Of a stretch of DNA of 64,000 nucleotides, positions 33,294 through 41,704 are shown piece after piece. Source of the stretch: CAVVAY01 sp963746465 (GTDB lineage: Bacteria; Actinomycetota; Actinomycetes; JACCUZ01); NCBI GenBank assembly GCA_963746465.1, contig CAVVAY010000013.1, forward strand, positions 434,001-498,000, written 5' to 3'. A program made the position numbers and the translations under genes. The notes beneath the pieces were generated by a model. That model was not told the DNA's origin and did not search any database. It saw only the letters and a list, made by a program, of their open reading frames with translations. Numbering within the stretch: position 1 is the first letter of the stretch; every line of letters starts with the position of its first letter.

Positions 33294-33949
33294 GTCGGAT
33301 CACTGTACGGCTCGGTCAGCAGGTCGCCGGAGACCTCGCGAAGGGCCTCGGCGGTCACCGCGCCCAGGCGCAGCAGGCGGGGCGCCTCGCCGGTGACGTC
33401 GACGATCGTGGAGGGCACCGGGTCGCCGGACGGCCCGCCGTCCAGGTAGACCGACACCGACTCGCCGAGCTGCTCGACGGCGTCGTCGCAGGTGGTGGCC
33501 GGCGGCTGACCGGACTTGTTGGCGCTGCTGACTGCCATCGGGCCGGTGGCCCGCAGCAGCTCGAGGGCCACCGGGTGCAGAGGCATCCGGACCGCCACCG
33601 TGCCGCCGGTCTCACCGAGGTCCCACTGCAGCGACGGCTGGACGGTGGCGACCACGGTCAGGCCGCCTGGCCAGAACGCCTCCACGAGGTCGCGCGCGGA
33701 GGCGGACAGCCCGGTGGCGATCCCGTCGAGGGTGCGCGGGGAGCCGACCAGCACCGGAACCGGCATGTCCCTGCCGCGGCCCTTCGCGGCGAGCAGCCCG
33801 CGGACGGCCTCCGGTGCGAACGCGTCGGTCCCCAGGCCGTAGACGGTGTCGGTCGGCAGAACGACCAGCTCGCCGCGGCGCACGGCGTCCCCCGCCAGGT
33901 CGAGCCCGACCGGACGCTCGGTCGGGTCGGCCATGTCGTACCGCCGCAC
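33290..33949 (-). CDS. L-threonylcarbamoyladenylate synthase (Sua5/YrdC family)
   Basis: A 219-residue protein using threonine, bicarbonate and ATP to make threonylcarbamoyl-AMP for tRNA t6A37. Core motifs are RRGELVVLPTDTVYGLGTDA, KGRGRDMPVPVLVG, and the SSANKSGQPPATT nucleotide site. It lacks a C-terminal Sua5 domain, so it is of the short TsaC type. I chose the GTG at 33949 (VRRYDMAD), the typical actinobacterial N-terminus. The gap upstream holds palindromic repeats. Confidence 0.9.
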   Translation of the reverse strand: MRRYDMADPTERPVGLDLAGDAVRRGELVVLPTDTVYGLGTDAFAPEAVRGLLAAKGRGRDMPVPVLVGSPRTLDGIATGLSASARDLVEAFWPGGLTVVATVQPSLQWDLGETGGTVAVRMPLHPVALELLRATGPMAVSSANKSGQPPATTCDDAVEQLGESVSVYLDGGPSGDPVPSTIVDVTGEAPRLLRLGAVTAEALREVSGDLLTEPYSDPT

Positions 33950-33988
33950 CCACCCCACTACCCGCACCTCCCTCATGCTCCACGCCCG

Positions 33989-34082
33989 CGAAGTTGATCA
34001 CGTCAGCGTGATCAGTGGTTGCTGAGTGCGGCACGCTCACCGCACCCAGCAGCAGTTGACCACGCCAGCGTGATCAACTTCG
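33989..34082. repeat. Pair of palindromic repeats (TGATCACG..CGTGATCA) with long inverted ends
   Basis: Two near-identical 23-bp copies, AGTTGATCACGTCAGCGTGATCA (33992-34014, bases shown in two parts: AGTTGATCACG + TCAGCGTGATCA) and 34054-34076, differ at two positions. Each can fold as an 8-bp hairpin. The outer 14-mers CGAAGTTGATCACG (33989-34002) and CGTGATCAACTTCG (34069-34082) are perfect inverted repeats. The second copy contains the prmC stop codon. It looks like a REP-type interspersed repeat or a terminator pair. Confidence 0.85.
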
Positions 34083-34910
34083 ATCCCCCCGGACGGCGGT
34101 GAGGTAGCGGTCGCGGCCGGCCAGGTCGCGGTGGTCGGCGACGTCCAGCCAGCGCCCGGTCGCCGCGAAGATGCCGGGGGCGCTGGTGCCCTGCAGGTCG
34201 GCGTGCTCGGCCACCACGACACCCCCGGCTCGCAGCAGCCGCGCCGCGACCTGCTCGACGACGCGCATCGCGTCCAGACCGTCGTCCCCGGACCACAACG
34301 ACACGGCCGGGTCGTACGCGGCGACCTCCGGGTCACGCACCACCGCCCCCACCGGGATGTACGGCGGGTTGCTCACCACGACGTCGACGGTGCCGTCGAG
34401 CTCGGGGAACGCGGTCGCCATGTCGCCCAGCCGGAGGTCGACCGACGAGCCCGCGCAGTTGCGCTGCGCCCAGTCGTGCGCGGCCGGCTCCAGCTCCACG
34501 CCGTGGACCTCGCTGCCGGGGACCTCGGTGGCCAGCGCCAGCGCGATGGCACCGGACCCGGTGCACAGGTCCACCACCCGTGGGTTCGCGGTGCCGTCCA
34601 GCGCCGCCAGCACCGCGTCCACCACGACCTCCGTCTCTGGCCGCGGCACGAACACCCCGGGCCCGACCTGCAGGGTGAGGTGCCGGAAGTAGGCCAGCCC
34701 GGTGATGTGCTGGAGCGGCTCGCGGGCGGCCCGCCGCTCGACGTACGCCTCGAACTCGGGTCCGGGGGCGTCCTTCCGCCACAGCTCGCTGCGCTCGACG
34801 CCCAGCGAGTGGGCCGCGAGCACCTCCGCGTCGTGCCGGGGCGACGGCACCCCGGCCGCCTCGAGCCGGGCCGTCGCGTCGGCCAGCGCTGCCCGCAGCG
34901 GGCGGCTCAC
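34074..34910 (-). CDS. prmC: Peptide chain release factor N5-glutamine methyltransferase
   Basis: A 278-residue class I methyltransferase that methylates the Gln of the GGQ motif in release factors. It has an N-terminal helical domain, LQHITGLAYFRHLTLQVGPGVFVPRPETE, a SAM site VVDLCTGSGAIALALA, and the catalytic NPPY (VVSNPPYIP). The GTG start overlaps the prfA stop by 4 bp, matching its substrate's gene. Its stop lies inside a palindromic repeat, so the last residues may have been supplied by the repeat insertion. Confidence 0.93.
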   Translation of the reverse strand: MSRPLRAALADATARLEAAGVPSPRHDAEVLAAHSLGVERSELWRKDAPGPEFEAYVERRAAREPLQHITGLAYFRHLTLQVGPGVFVPRPETEVVVDAVLAALDGTANPRVVDLCTGSGAIALALATEVPGSEVHGVELEPAAHDWAQRNCAGSSVDLRLGDMATAFPELDGTVDVVVSNPPYIPVGAVVRDPEVAAYDPAVSLWSGDDGLDAMRVVEQVAARLLRAGGVVVAEHADLQGTSAPGIFAATGRWLDVADHRDLAGRDRYLTAVRGDRS

Positions 34911-35974
34911 GTGGCGAGAGCCAGCTTGGCCTCGGTGTCGGCGTCCACCAGCGCCTGGACGACCGCGTCCAGGTCGCCGTCGAGCACCTGGTCGAGGTTG
35001 TACGCCTTGTAGTTGACCCGGTGGTCGGCGATCCGGTTCTCGGCGAAGTTGTAGGTGCGGACCCGCTCGGAGCGGTCGACGGTGCGGACCTGGCTGCGCC
35101 GGGCGTCCGACGCCTCCTGGTCGGCGGCCTCCTGTGCGGCGGCGAGCAGCCGGGCACGCAGGATGCGCATCGCCTGCTCGCGGTTCTGCAGCTGGGACTT
35201 CTCGTTCTGGCAGGACGCGACGATGCCGGTCGGGACATGGGTGATGCGCACCGCCGAGTCGGTGGTGTTCACGCTCTGGCCACCGGGCCCGGACGACCGG
35301 TAGACGTCGATGCGCAGGTCGTTCGGGTCGATCTCGACGTCGACCTCTTCCGCCTCCGGCAGCACCAGGACGCCGGCTGCGCTGGTGTGGATGCGGCCCT
35401 GGGACTCGGTCACCGGGACGCGCTGCACCCGGTGCACGCCGCCTTCGTACTTCAGCCGCGCCCACACCCCGGACCCCGGAGCCGGGTTGCCACGCGACTT
35501 CACCGCGAGCTGGACGTCCTTGTACCCGCCCATGTCGGTCTCGGTGGCCTCGATGATCTCGGTCTTCCAGCCGACCCGCTCCGCGTAGCGCAGGTACATC
35601 CGCATCAGGTCGCCGGCGAACAGCGCCGACTCCTCGCCGCCCTCGCCGGCCTTGATCTCGACGATGACGTCCTTGTCGTCGTTCTCGTCGCGTGGCAGCA
35701 GCAGGGTGCGCAGCCGGGCCTCGAGCTCGGCCTGCCGGGCCTCCATGACGGGCACCTCGGCGCGGAACGACTCGTCGTCGACCGCCAGCTCGCGGGCGGT
35801 GGCCAGGTCACCGGCCAGCTCCTGCAGCTCGCGGGAGGTCTCCACAACCGGCGTCAGCTCGGAGTAGCGCTTGCCCAGCGCCCGGGCCCGGGCCTGGTCG
35901 CCGTGCACGGCGGGGTCGGCGAGCTCCTGCTCGAGGCGGGCATGCTCAGCCAGCATCTCGGCGGGTGCCTCCAC
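34907..35974 (-). CDS. prfA: Peptide chain release factor 1
   Basis: A 355-residue class I release factor for UAA/UAG. The peptidyl-hydrolysis motif is SSGPGGQSVNTTDSAVR, and the codon-reading tripeptide region reads RVPVTESQGRIHTSA, with PVT where many RF1 have PAT. The GTG start gives the normal N-terminus (EMLAEHARLEQEL). It follows rpmE by 92 bp, a gap that holds a hairpin. Confidence 0.95.
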   Translation of the reverse strand: MEAPAEMLAEHARLEQELADPAVHGDQARARALGKRYSELTPVVETSRELQELAGDLATARELAVDDESFRAEVPVMEARQAELEARLRTLLLPRDENDDKDVIVEIKAGEGGEESALFAGDLMRMYLRYAERVGWKTEIIEATETDMGGYKDVQLAVKSRGNPAPGSGVWARLKYEGGVHRVQRVPVTESQGRIHTSAAGVLVLPEAEEVDVEIDPNDLRIDVYRSSGPGGQSVNTTDSAVRITHVPTGIVASCQNEKSQLQNREQAMRILRARLLAAAQEAADQEASDARRSQVRTVDRSERVRTYNFAENRIADHRVNYKAYNLDQVLDGDLDAVVQALVDADTEAKLALAT

Positions 35975-36013
35975 GACTGCTCACCTCACTCTCGACTCGG
36001 ACCCGCAAGAGCA

Positions 36014-36058
36014 ACGGCGCCGGTGGAAGCCCCCGAAGGGACCCCCGACCGACGCCGT
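36014..36058 (-). terminator. Hairpin after rpmE
   Basis: ACGGCGCCGGT (36014-36024) pairs with ACCGACGCCGT (36048-36058) over 11 positions with one wobble, just 3' of the rpmE stop on the minus strand. There is no U-tract. It may be a terminator or attenuator that partly insulates rpmE from prfA. Confidence 0.5.
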
Positions 36059-36066
36059 GGGAACAG

Positions 36067-36291
36067 CTACTTGGCGGCTGACTTGCTGCCGGTGCCGAAG
36101 CGCTTCTCGAACCGGGCCACGCGGCCGCCGGTGTCGAGGATCTTCTGCTTGCCGGTGTAGAAGGGGTGGCACTGCGAGCAGACCTCGGCGTGGATGACGC
36201 CGCTCTTCGCGGTGCTGTGCGTCGTGAACGTCGACCCGCAGCTGCAGGTGACCGTGGTCTCGACGTACTCGGGGTGGATGTCAGGCTTCAC
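36067..36291 (-). CDS. rpmE: 50S ribosomal protein L31
   Basis: A 74-residue L31 of the zinc-binding (C+) type: KPDIHPEYVETTVTCSCGSTFTT, then EVCSQCHPFYTGKQK. The CxC and CxxC cysteines form the Zn site. The GTG at 36291 gives the normal N-terminus. Ribosomal bL31 sits next to prfA and normally follows rho in actinobacteria; here rho is ~7 kb upstream, separated by the envelope locus. Confidence 0.96.
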   Translation of the reverse strand: MKPDIHPEYVETTVTCSCGSTFTTHSTAKSGVIHAEVCSQCHPFYTGKQKILDTGGRVARFEKRFGTGSKSAAK

Positions 36292-36395
36292 TTTGGTGCT
36301 CTCCTCACGATGACGGTCGCCGGGTCGTCGCCACCTCGGACGGCGGGACGTGAACCGGAACCAGCGGGACAGTCTGCCAGAGGCAGGTCCACCCG

Positions 36396-37121
36396 TCATA
36401 ACCGAACGGGCGCACCGTCCTGTTCCCGCGCCAGCAGCGGCAGCAGCAGGGCCACCGCCTCGCTCAGGTCCCCGGTCGAGCGCCAGGGCCGCAGGCCGGC
36501 CGGGTCCGGCAGCCCGGCGTACTCGCCGGTGCGCACCCGGACCACGCGCATGCCGACCGCCCGGGCGCCCGCGACGTCCTTGCCCGGCCGGTCGCCGACG
36601 TGGACCACCTGCTCGGCCGACAGGTCGAGCAGCTCCAGGGCCCGCCGGAAGGGGGCCGGGTGCGGCTTGCGCAGGTCGCGGCCGCCGAGCTCGTCGGAGA
36701 CCACGACGTGGGCGACCAGCCGGTCCAGGCCCAGTGCAGCGACCTTGCCGTGCTGGATCCGCGGGTTGCCGTCGGTGATCAGCACGACGGGTACGACGGC
36801 GCTGAGCCGTTCGAGGGCCTCGAGCGCTCCGGGGTACGCCGTGAGACGGGCTGGTGCGTGCCGGGTGAAGGCCGCCACCAGCTCCCCGACGTACTCCTCG
36901 GGCGGGACGCCGACGGCGGCCAGTGCGCGGTCGACGATGCCGCCCCGGTCCGAGCCCTCCGCGGCGGTGCGCACCAGGGCCCGGAGGAGGGGGTCCCGTT
37001 CCAGCCCCAGCTCGGCGCCTCGGTCCGCGACCGCGGCCCAGGCCCCGGCCAGCCACTGGCCCTGCGGGAAGACGGTGTCGTCGAGGTCGAGCGTGACGGC
37101 GGCGACCGGGCCGCCGTTCAT
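36396..37121 (-). CDS. HAD-family hydrolase
   Basis: A 241-residue haloacid-dehalogenase-fold phosphatase. Motif I is LDLDDTVF with the nucleophile Asp, motif II is LITDGNP, motif III Lys is RKPHPAPF, and motif IV is VHVGDRPGKDV. The cap is a C1-type helical bundle. Members dephosphorylate small metabolites. As the last gene of the operon with the UDP-GlcNAc epimerase (4-bp overlap), it may act on a sugar phosphate, but this is inferred from context. The gap to rpmE is 104 bp. Confidence 0.85.
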   Translation of the reverse strand: MNGGPVAAVTLDLDDTVFPQGQWLAGAWAAVADRGAELGLERDPLLRALVRTAAEGSDRGGIVDRALAAVGVPPEEYVGELVAAFTRHAPARLTAYPGALEALERLSAVVPVVLITDGNPRIQHGKVAALGLDRLVAHVVVSDELGGRDLRKPHPAPFRRALELLDLSAEQVVHVGDRPGKDVAGARAVGMRVVRVRTGEYAGLPDPAGLRPWRSTGDLSEAVALLLPLLAREQDGAPVRL

Positions 37122-38266
37122 GCCGGCTGCCGCAGCGGGGGGCCGGTGAGCAGCTCCGGTTCGCGCGGCGCGAGCAGCGCGCGCAGCCCCGGGTCGGCCA
37201 GAGCAGCCACCACCTTGTCGCCCGCGTGACCGTCGCCGTACGGGCAGGGCAGCGCTGCCACCCGGGCGAGCTCCAGGGGGTCGTCGTACGCCGCAGCCGC
37301 CGCCAGCACCCGGTCCTCGTCCAGCCCGCTGAGCACGGCCGCTCCGTTCTCGACCCCCTCCCAGCGGGGCGTGGTCGAGCGCATCACCACGACAGGCACG
37401 CCGAGGTAGGACGCCTCCTCCTGGATGCCCCCGCTGTCGGTGACCACCATCCGGCTGGCGGCCAGCGCCCGCAGCAGGTTCTCGTAGCCGAGCGGGTCGA
37501 CCAGCCGGACGCCGGGGACGGCGGCCAGGCCGGCCCACCAGCCGGCCGCCTCGAGCCGGTCCCGGGTGCGGGGGTGGACGGGGAACAGCACCGGTCCGTG
37601 CCGGCGGGCCAACCCCTCGACCACCGAGACCAGCACGGCGAGCCGGGCCGGGTCGTCGACGTTGGTGGCCCGGTGGGCCGTGACCAGGACGCCGGTACGC
37701 CGGTCGAGCGGCACCCGGCCGACACCAGCGAGCCGCACCGCGTCGAGGACCGGGTTGCCGACCACTCGGACCCGGCCCGGGTCGACGCCCTCCTGGACCA
37801 GGAAGGTCCGGGCCAGCTCGGTCGGCGCGAGGTGCACGGTGGCGAGCACGGCGAGCATCCGCCGGTTCGTCTCCTCCATCGACAGCTCGTTGAAGGAGCG
37901 CAGGCCGGCCTCGACGTGCACGACGCCGACACCGGCACGCCGGGCAGCCATCGCGACCAGCGGCGCCGTATAGGTGTCGCCGAGGACGAGAACGGCATCC
38001 GGTCGGTGACCGGCGAGCTCGCGGTAGGCGTGGGCGAGCAGAGCACCCACCCGGTCACCCTCGGCGCCGTCGAGCTGCCACACGTCGTCCGGCGGGCAGC
38101 CGAGCTCGGTGAACAGCCTGGCGGCGAGGCGGGGGTCGGCGTGCTGACCGGTGGCGACGCAGCGCACCCGATGACCCGCGGCGCGCAAGGCGGCGACCAC
38201 CGGTGCGAGCTTGACCACCTCGGGCCGGGTCCCGACCGCCACGGTCAGCGCGAGGGCATCGCTCAC
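37118..38266 (-). CDS. wecB: UDP-N-acetylglucosamine 2-epimerase (non-hydrolysing)
   Basis: A 382-residue enzyme interconverting UDP-GlcNAc and UDP-ManNAc. Family motifs are GTRPEVVKLAPVV at the start, VHVEAGLRSFNELSMEETNRRM with catalytic Glu/Arg, LVTAHRATNVDD, and VVTDSGGIQEEASYLGVPVVVMR. The GTG start overlaps the ATP-grasp stop by 4 bp, and its stop overlaps the HAD gene, so it is firmly part of this operon. UDP-ManNAc could be a precursor for a surface glycan made with the glycosyltransferase at 40328. Confidence 0.92.
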   Translation of the reverse strand: MSDALALTVAVGTRPEVVKLAPVVAALRAAGHRVRCVATGQHADPRLAARLFTELGCPPDDVWQLDGAEGDRVGALLAHAYRELAGHRPDAVLVLGDTYTAPLVAMAARRAGVGVVHVEAGLRSFNELSMEETNRRMLAVLATVHLAPTELARTFLVQEGVDPGRVRVVGNPVLDAVRLAGVGRVPLDRRTGVLVTAHRATNVDDPARLAVLVSVVEGLARRHGPVLFPVHPRTRDRLEAAGWWAGLAAVPGVRLVDPLGYENLLRALAASRMVVTDSGGIQEEASYLGVPVVVMRSTTPRWEGVENGAAVLSGLDEDRVLAAAAAYDDPLELARVAALPCPYGDGHAGDKVVAALADPGLRALLAPREPELLTGPPLRQPA

Positions 38267-39753
38267 TCCGCGTACACCTCAACCAGGAAGCGGCTCATCT
38301 TCACACCCGGCCGGGTCACCAGGCGCTCCTCACGGGGACGCAGGCCGACGATCTCGCGCAGGTACTCGGTGACGATGTCGGCACCGGCGTGCAACGTCAG
38401 CGGCAGGCCGCCGGAGAACCGGGGGTTCACCTCGTGGATGGTCACCCCGCCGTCCTCGGCGACGAAGCCCTGCACGTTCGCCGGGCCGACCAGGCCGGTG
38501 GCCTTGATCACGAGGGAGACCACGTTGACCACCTCGTCGTCAGCGAAGGTCTCGCCCTTGGTCGAGATGCCACCCTTGGTCTCCAGCCGCCACCGCGGGC
38601 AGACCGCGAGGACCGCGCCCGAGCCGTCGACGAGGACGTCGGCCGTGAACTCGCGGCCGGTCAGCTGGGTCTGCACCAGGGGCTGCGGTGTCGACGCGAG
38701 GGCCGTGCGCAGCCGCGTCGGGTTGGGGACGACGTGGACGTCCCGGCTGCCGCGGCCGAACCTCGGCTTGACGATCCACGGGCCGGGAACGCCTTCGGCC
38801 TTGCCCAGGCCGGTCGCGGGCACCGGCAGCCCGGCACCGGTCATGGCCTGGTGGAACGCCCACTTGTCCAGGCAGGTCGCGACGGCGGCAGCGGAGGGCA
38901 TCAGGGTCCGGACGCCGGCCTCGTCGAGGTACTCCGTGGCGCCGGACAGCGCCGCGTACTCCTCGGCGACGGTGCAGATCATGGCCTGCGCGGACGACAC
39001 GGTGATGACGCGCAGCAGCGCGGCGAGGAAGTGCGGGTCGTCCCCGCGAGGGACGACGTGCGACTCGTCGGCCAGCGCGAGGCCCACCGCATCCGGGTCC
39101 GAGTCGACACCGACGACCCGGTGGCCCCGGGCTTGCAGAGCTCGCAGGACCGCGACGCCGGCGGCGCCCCCGACACCCGTGACAAGGACCGTGGTGCTGT
39201 GCAGCGGGTCCGGGTCGGCCGTCTCCAGGACGGCGGCAGGCGGCTCCTCGGCGGCGACGTCGGCACCGCGCTGGAACCGGGCCGACCGCGCCGGGTCGAG
39301 CGAGGGTGGCACGGTCGCGCCGGCGACGCCGGCGAGGATTGGCTGGGACCCGTGGCGGCGGGCCCGCAGCTCGGGGTGGGTGTCCAGGTAGGCCCGGGCC
39401 CAGAGCCGCAGCTCCACGATCGACCCCGTGGAGGCCGGCTCCCACTGCCGGCCGGCGACGGTCTCGATCACGGCGGCCAGGACGGCGGGGTCCTTCTCGG
39501 CCCGCACGGCACGCAGCAGGGACGGGGCGGTCGCAGCCAGCCCGAGCTCAGCGGCCTGCAGGACAGCGGCGGCGCGGACGGCCGGGTCGTCATGGGCCAG
39601 TCCGGCGCGGACTCCACGGCGGACTCGCGCCAGCCGGACGGTGCGCCAGGCGACCGCCATGGCGAGCAGGGCCAGCCCGACCAGGACCAGGATCTGCAGC
39701 ATGGTCGCCCCGGACATCAGGCCGCCGTCCGCTGCCAGCACGGAAGTCTTCAT
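38263..39753 (-). CDS. Membrane-anchored ATP-grasp protein
   Basis: A 496-residue protein. After an N-terminal transmembrane helix (MLQILVLVGLALLAMAVAW) comes a ~90-residue helical stretch resembling HEAT repeats (DDPAVRAAAVLQAAEL). A Rossmann-like pre-ATP domain follows (TTVLVTGVGGAAGVAVLRALQARGH, near residue 195), then an ATP-grasp domain related to carbamoyl-phosphate-synthase large-chain type ligases: PWIVKPRFGRGSRDV, VQGFVAEDGGVTIHEVNPRFSGG with metal-binding Glu and Asn. It probably joins a carboxylate to an amine at the membrane. It lies 44 bp after the exosortase stop and overlaps wecB. The start is uncertain (ATG at 39753, or an ATG near 39717). Confidence 0.75.
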   Translation of the reverse strand: MKTSVLAADGGLMSGATMLQILVLVGLALLAMAVAWRTVRLARVRRGVRAGLAHDDPAVRAAAVLQAAELGLAATAPSLLRAVRAEKDPAVLAAVIETVAGRQWEPASTGSIVELRLWARAYLDTHPELRARRHGSQPILAGVAGATVPPSLDPARSARFQRGADVAAEEPPAAVLETADPDPLHSTTVLVTGVGGAAGVAVLRALQARGHRVVGVDSDPDAVGLALADESHVVPRGDDPHFLAALLRVITVSSAQAMICTVAEEYAALSGATEYLDEAGVRTLMPSAAAVATCLDKWAFHQAMTGAGLPVPATGLGKAEGVPGPWIVKPRFGRGSRDVHVVPNPTRLRTALASTPQPLVQTQLTGREFTADVLVDGSGAVLAVCPRWRLETKGGISTKGETFADDEVVNVVSLVIKATGLVGPANVQGFVAEDGGVTIHEVNPRFSGGLPLTLHAGADIVTEYLREIVGLRPREERLVTRPGVKMSRFLVEVYAE

Positions 39754-39797
39754 GCTTGGTCCATTCGGGTGAAAACAGCCGTCGCTTGAGCGATTCG

Positions 39798-40331
39798 CTA
39801 GAGGACGTCGCTGACCCGGGCGGCCCGGGAGATCGTCGCGGTGGCGCTGGGCAGGATGAGGTAGAGCATCAGGAAGAAGCCGACCAGCGTGTACGTGAGG
39901 GCGAACAGCGTGCCCACCCAGTCGTGGAAGAGGACCAGGCTCCCCGGGCCGGCCTCCACCCCGACCCACAGCGAGGCCGCGATCCGCAGCACGTTCCCGG
40001 TCAGGATCAGCAGCGCCGCCACCAGGAAGGCCACCACCCGCCGGACGGGGTTGCCGCGCAGGATGCACAGGGCGATCCCGGCCAGCGCGAGGATCGGGAT
40101 GAGCGCCGAGCAGTACGGCGTCAGCGAGGCGCGGAAGGCGTCGTTGCCGGCCGGCAGGACCTGGAAGACGTGGTCGCCGACGACCGAGATGCGGCCGCCG
40201 TACCCCAGCAGGCCGAGCACCAGGTCCCCCTCCACGGTGCGCATCGGTCCGGTCAGCAGCAGGAACCCGCCGTAGGCGATCAGCAGGCAGACGAGCAGCG
40301 AGGAGGCGACGCGCAGCCGGCGGGCGTTCAT
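39798..40331 (-). CDS. Exosortase/archaeosortase-family protein
   Basis: A 177-residue polytopic membrane protein with about five to six helices. The exosortase triad is present and in order: Cys74 in LTPYCSALIPIL, Arg116 in LTGNVLRIAAS, and His136 in LFHDWVGTLF. Exosortases are Cys proteases/transpeptidases that cut C-terminal anchors of secreted proteins. At 177 residues it is the short, single-domain type without the EpsI-like extension. It overlaps the glycosyltransferase gene by 4 bp and is two genes away from a secreted protein with a matching C-terminal anchor. I cannot assign the subfamily by eye. Confidence 0.8.
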   Translation of the reverse strand: MNARRLRVASSLLVCLLIAYGGFLLLTGPMRTVEGDLVLGLLGYGGRISVVGDHVFQVLPAGNDAFRASLTPYCSALIPILALAGIALCILRGNPVRRVVAFLVAALLILTGNVLRIAASLWVGVEAGPGSLVLFHDWVGTLFALTYTLVGFFLMLYLILPSATATISRAARVSDVL

Positions 40332-41704
40332 GCCGACGCCCCGTGCAGCGGCGACCAGGACGACCGCTTGGTCTTCGCCCAGGTGTAGGGCCGGCCCAGC
40401 ACACCGTCGATCCACGCCTTGGCGCACACCAGCATGAAGACGAAGAACAGCGGTGTCAGCCAGGCGACCGACCACGCAGCTCGGCGGGGTGCCCGGCCCA
40501 CGACCAGGCCGACGGCGAGCTCGCAGAACGGACCGGCGAAGAGAAGGGCAGCCAGCGGGAGCATCTCGAACACCGACACCGAGGGGCCGACGCCGCCGAT
40601 CCGAAGGGCGGTTATGAACAGCGTCAGCGCGCAGATGGCCGGGACGTGGTAGACGAGCAGGAACTGCAACGTCTCGATCTTCTCCACCAACGACAGGTGG
40701 GGGGAGCGGACGACCGCCGAGCGGTACTCGCGCCAGACCTGCTGGTGACCGCGGGCCCAGCGGTAGCGCTGGGTGCGGAACCGGCGCAGCGTGGTCGCTC
40801 CCTCCTCGGTGTCCACCGCGGTGATGTCGTAGCGGATCTGACCGCCGCTGAGCACGATGCGCATCGTCAGGTCGGTGTCCTCGGTGACGCTGTCCTCGTT
40901 CCAGCCTCCGAGCTCGAGCAGCTTCGACGTGCGCACCGCGCAGTTCGCCCCGCCGTAGGCCGGAAGCCCGAACAGCGCCTGCCGTCCGTACTCGTTGACC
41001 AGGTAGCCGGAGAAGTAGTCGATGGCGATCGAGCGCGCCAGCGTCGACTCGACGGAGTTCCGGATGATGCAGCGGCCCTGGACCGCGTCGACCCGGTCGT
41101 CCTGGAAGTGCCGCACCAGGCGCGAGATCACGTCCCTCCTGGGCACGTGGTCGGCGTCGAAGACGACCAGCACCTCGCCGCGCGCCTGTTCGGCCGCCAG
41201 GTTGAGCGCACCGGACTTGCCGCCACCCGCACCCGGCGGCCGGCGCAGGACGTGCATGTGCCGCTCCCCGGCGGTCAGCCGCTCCAGCAGGTCGCCGGTG
41301 CCGTCGGCCGACCCGTCGTCCACGAACAGGATCTCCAGGTGCGACCGCGGGTAGTACAACGCTGCCATGCCGTGGACCAGCTTCTCCGCGACCAGCGCCT
41401 CGTCGTGGCAGGCCACCAGCACCGACACCGCCGGCTGGTAGCCGAGCTCGACCTCCGGCGCGTCGTACAGGTCCTTGGGTGCCCAGCGCACCGCTGCCGC
41501 CGCGAACGCGACGTGCCGGAGGAAGAACACCAGGAACACGAGGTTCACCCCGACCGTCGCCACCAGGATGGCCGAGTTGACGCCGACGGCCGCGCAGCCG
41601 AGCACCGCGATCGCGGCGATGACCAGCAGGGTCCAGGGCGCCGCCTGGTCCACCGGCGTCGTCGTCGGCCGGGCGAGAGCGGTCGGCTCGGTCGTCAGCG
41701 CCAC
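40328..41704 (-). CDS. Processive family-2 glycosyltransferase (membrane)
   Basis: A 458-residue protein: two N-terminal helices (residues ~25-65), a GT2 catalytic domain, and about three to four C-terminal helices. Catalytic signatures are FVDDGSADGT (129-132), the D-x-D FDADHVP (183-185), TEDTDLT (274-276) and QRYRW (312-316). The Q-x-x-R-W motif marks processive enzymes such as cellulose, chitin and poly-GlcNAc synthases. It would polymerise a sugar on the membrane and extrude the chain. The GTG start overlaps the PIG-L stop by 10 bp. Confidence 0.88.
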   Translation of the reverse strand: MALTTEPTALARPTTTPVDQAAPWTLLVIAAIAVLGCAAVGVNSAILVATVGVNLVFLVFFLRHVAFAAAAVRWAPKDLYDAPEVELGYQPAVSVLVACHDEALVAEKLVHGMAALYYPRSHLEILFVDDGSADGTGDLLERLTAGERHMHVLRRPPGAGGGKSGALNLAAEQARGEVLVVFDADHVPRRDVISRLVRHFQDDRVDAVQGRCIIRNSVESTLARSIAIDYFSGYLVNEYGRQALFGLPAYGGANCAVRTSKLLELGGWNEDSVTEDTDLTMRIVLSGGQIRYDITAVDTEEGATTLRRFRTQRYRWARGHQQVWREYRSAVVRSPHLSLVEKIETLQFLLVYHVPAICALTLFITALRIGGVGPSVSVFEMLPLAALLFAGPFCELAVGLVVGRAPRRAAWSVAWLTPLFFVFMLVCAKAWIDGVLGRPYTWAKTKRSSWSPLHGASA

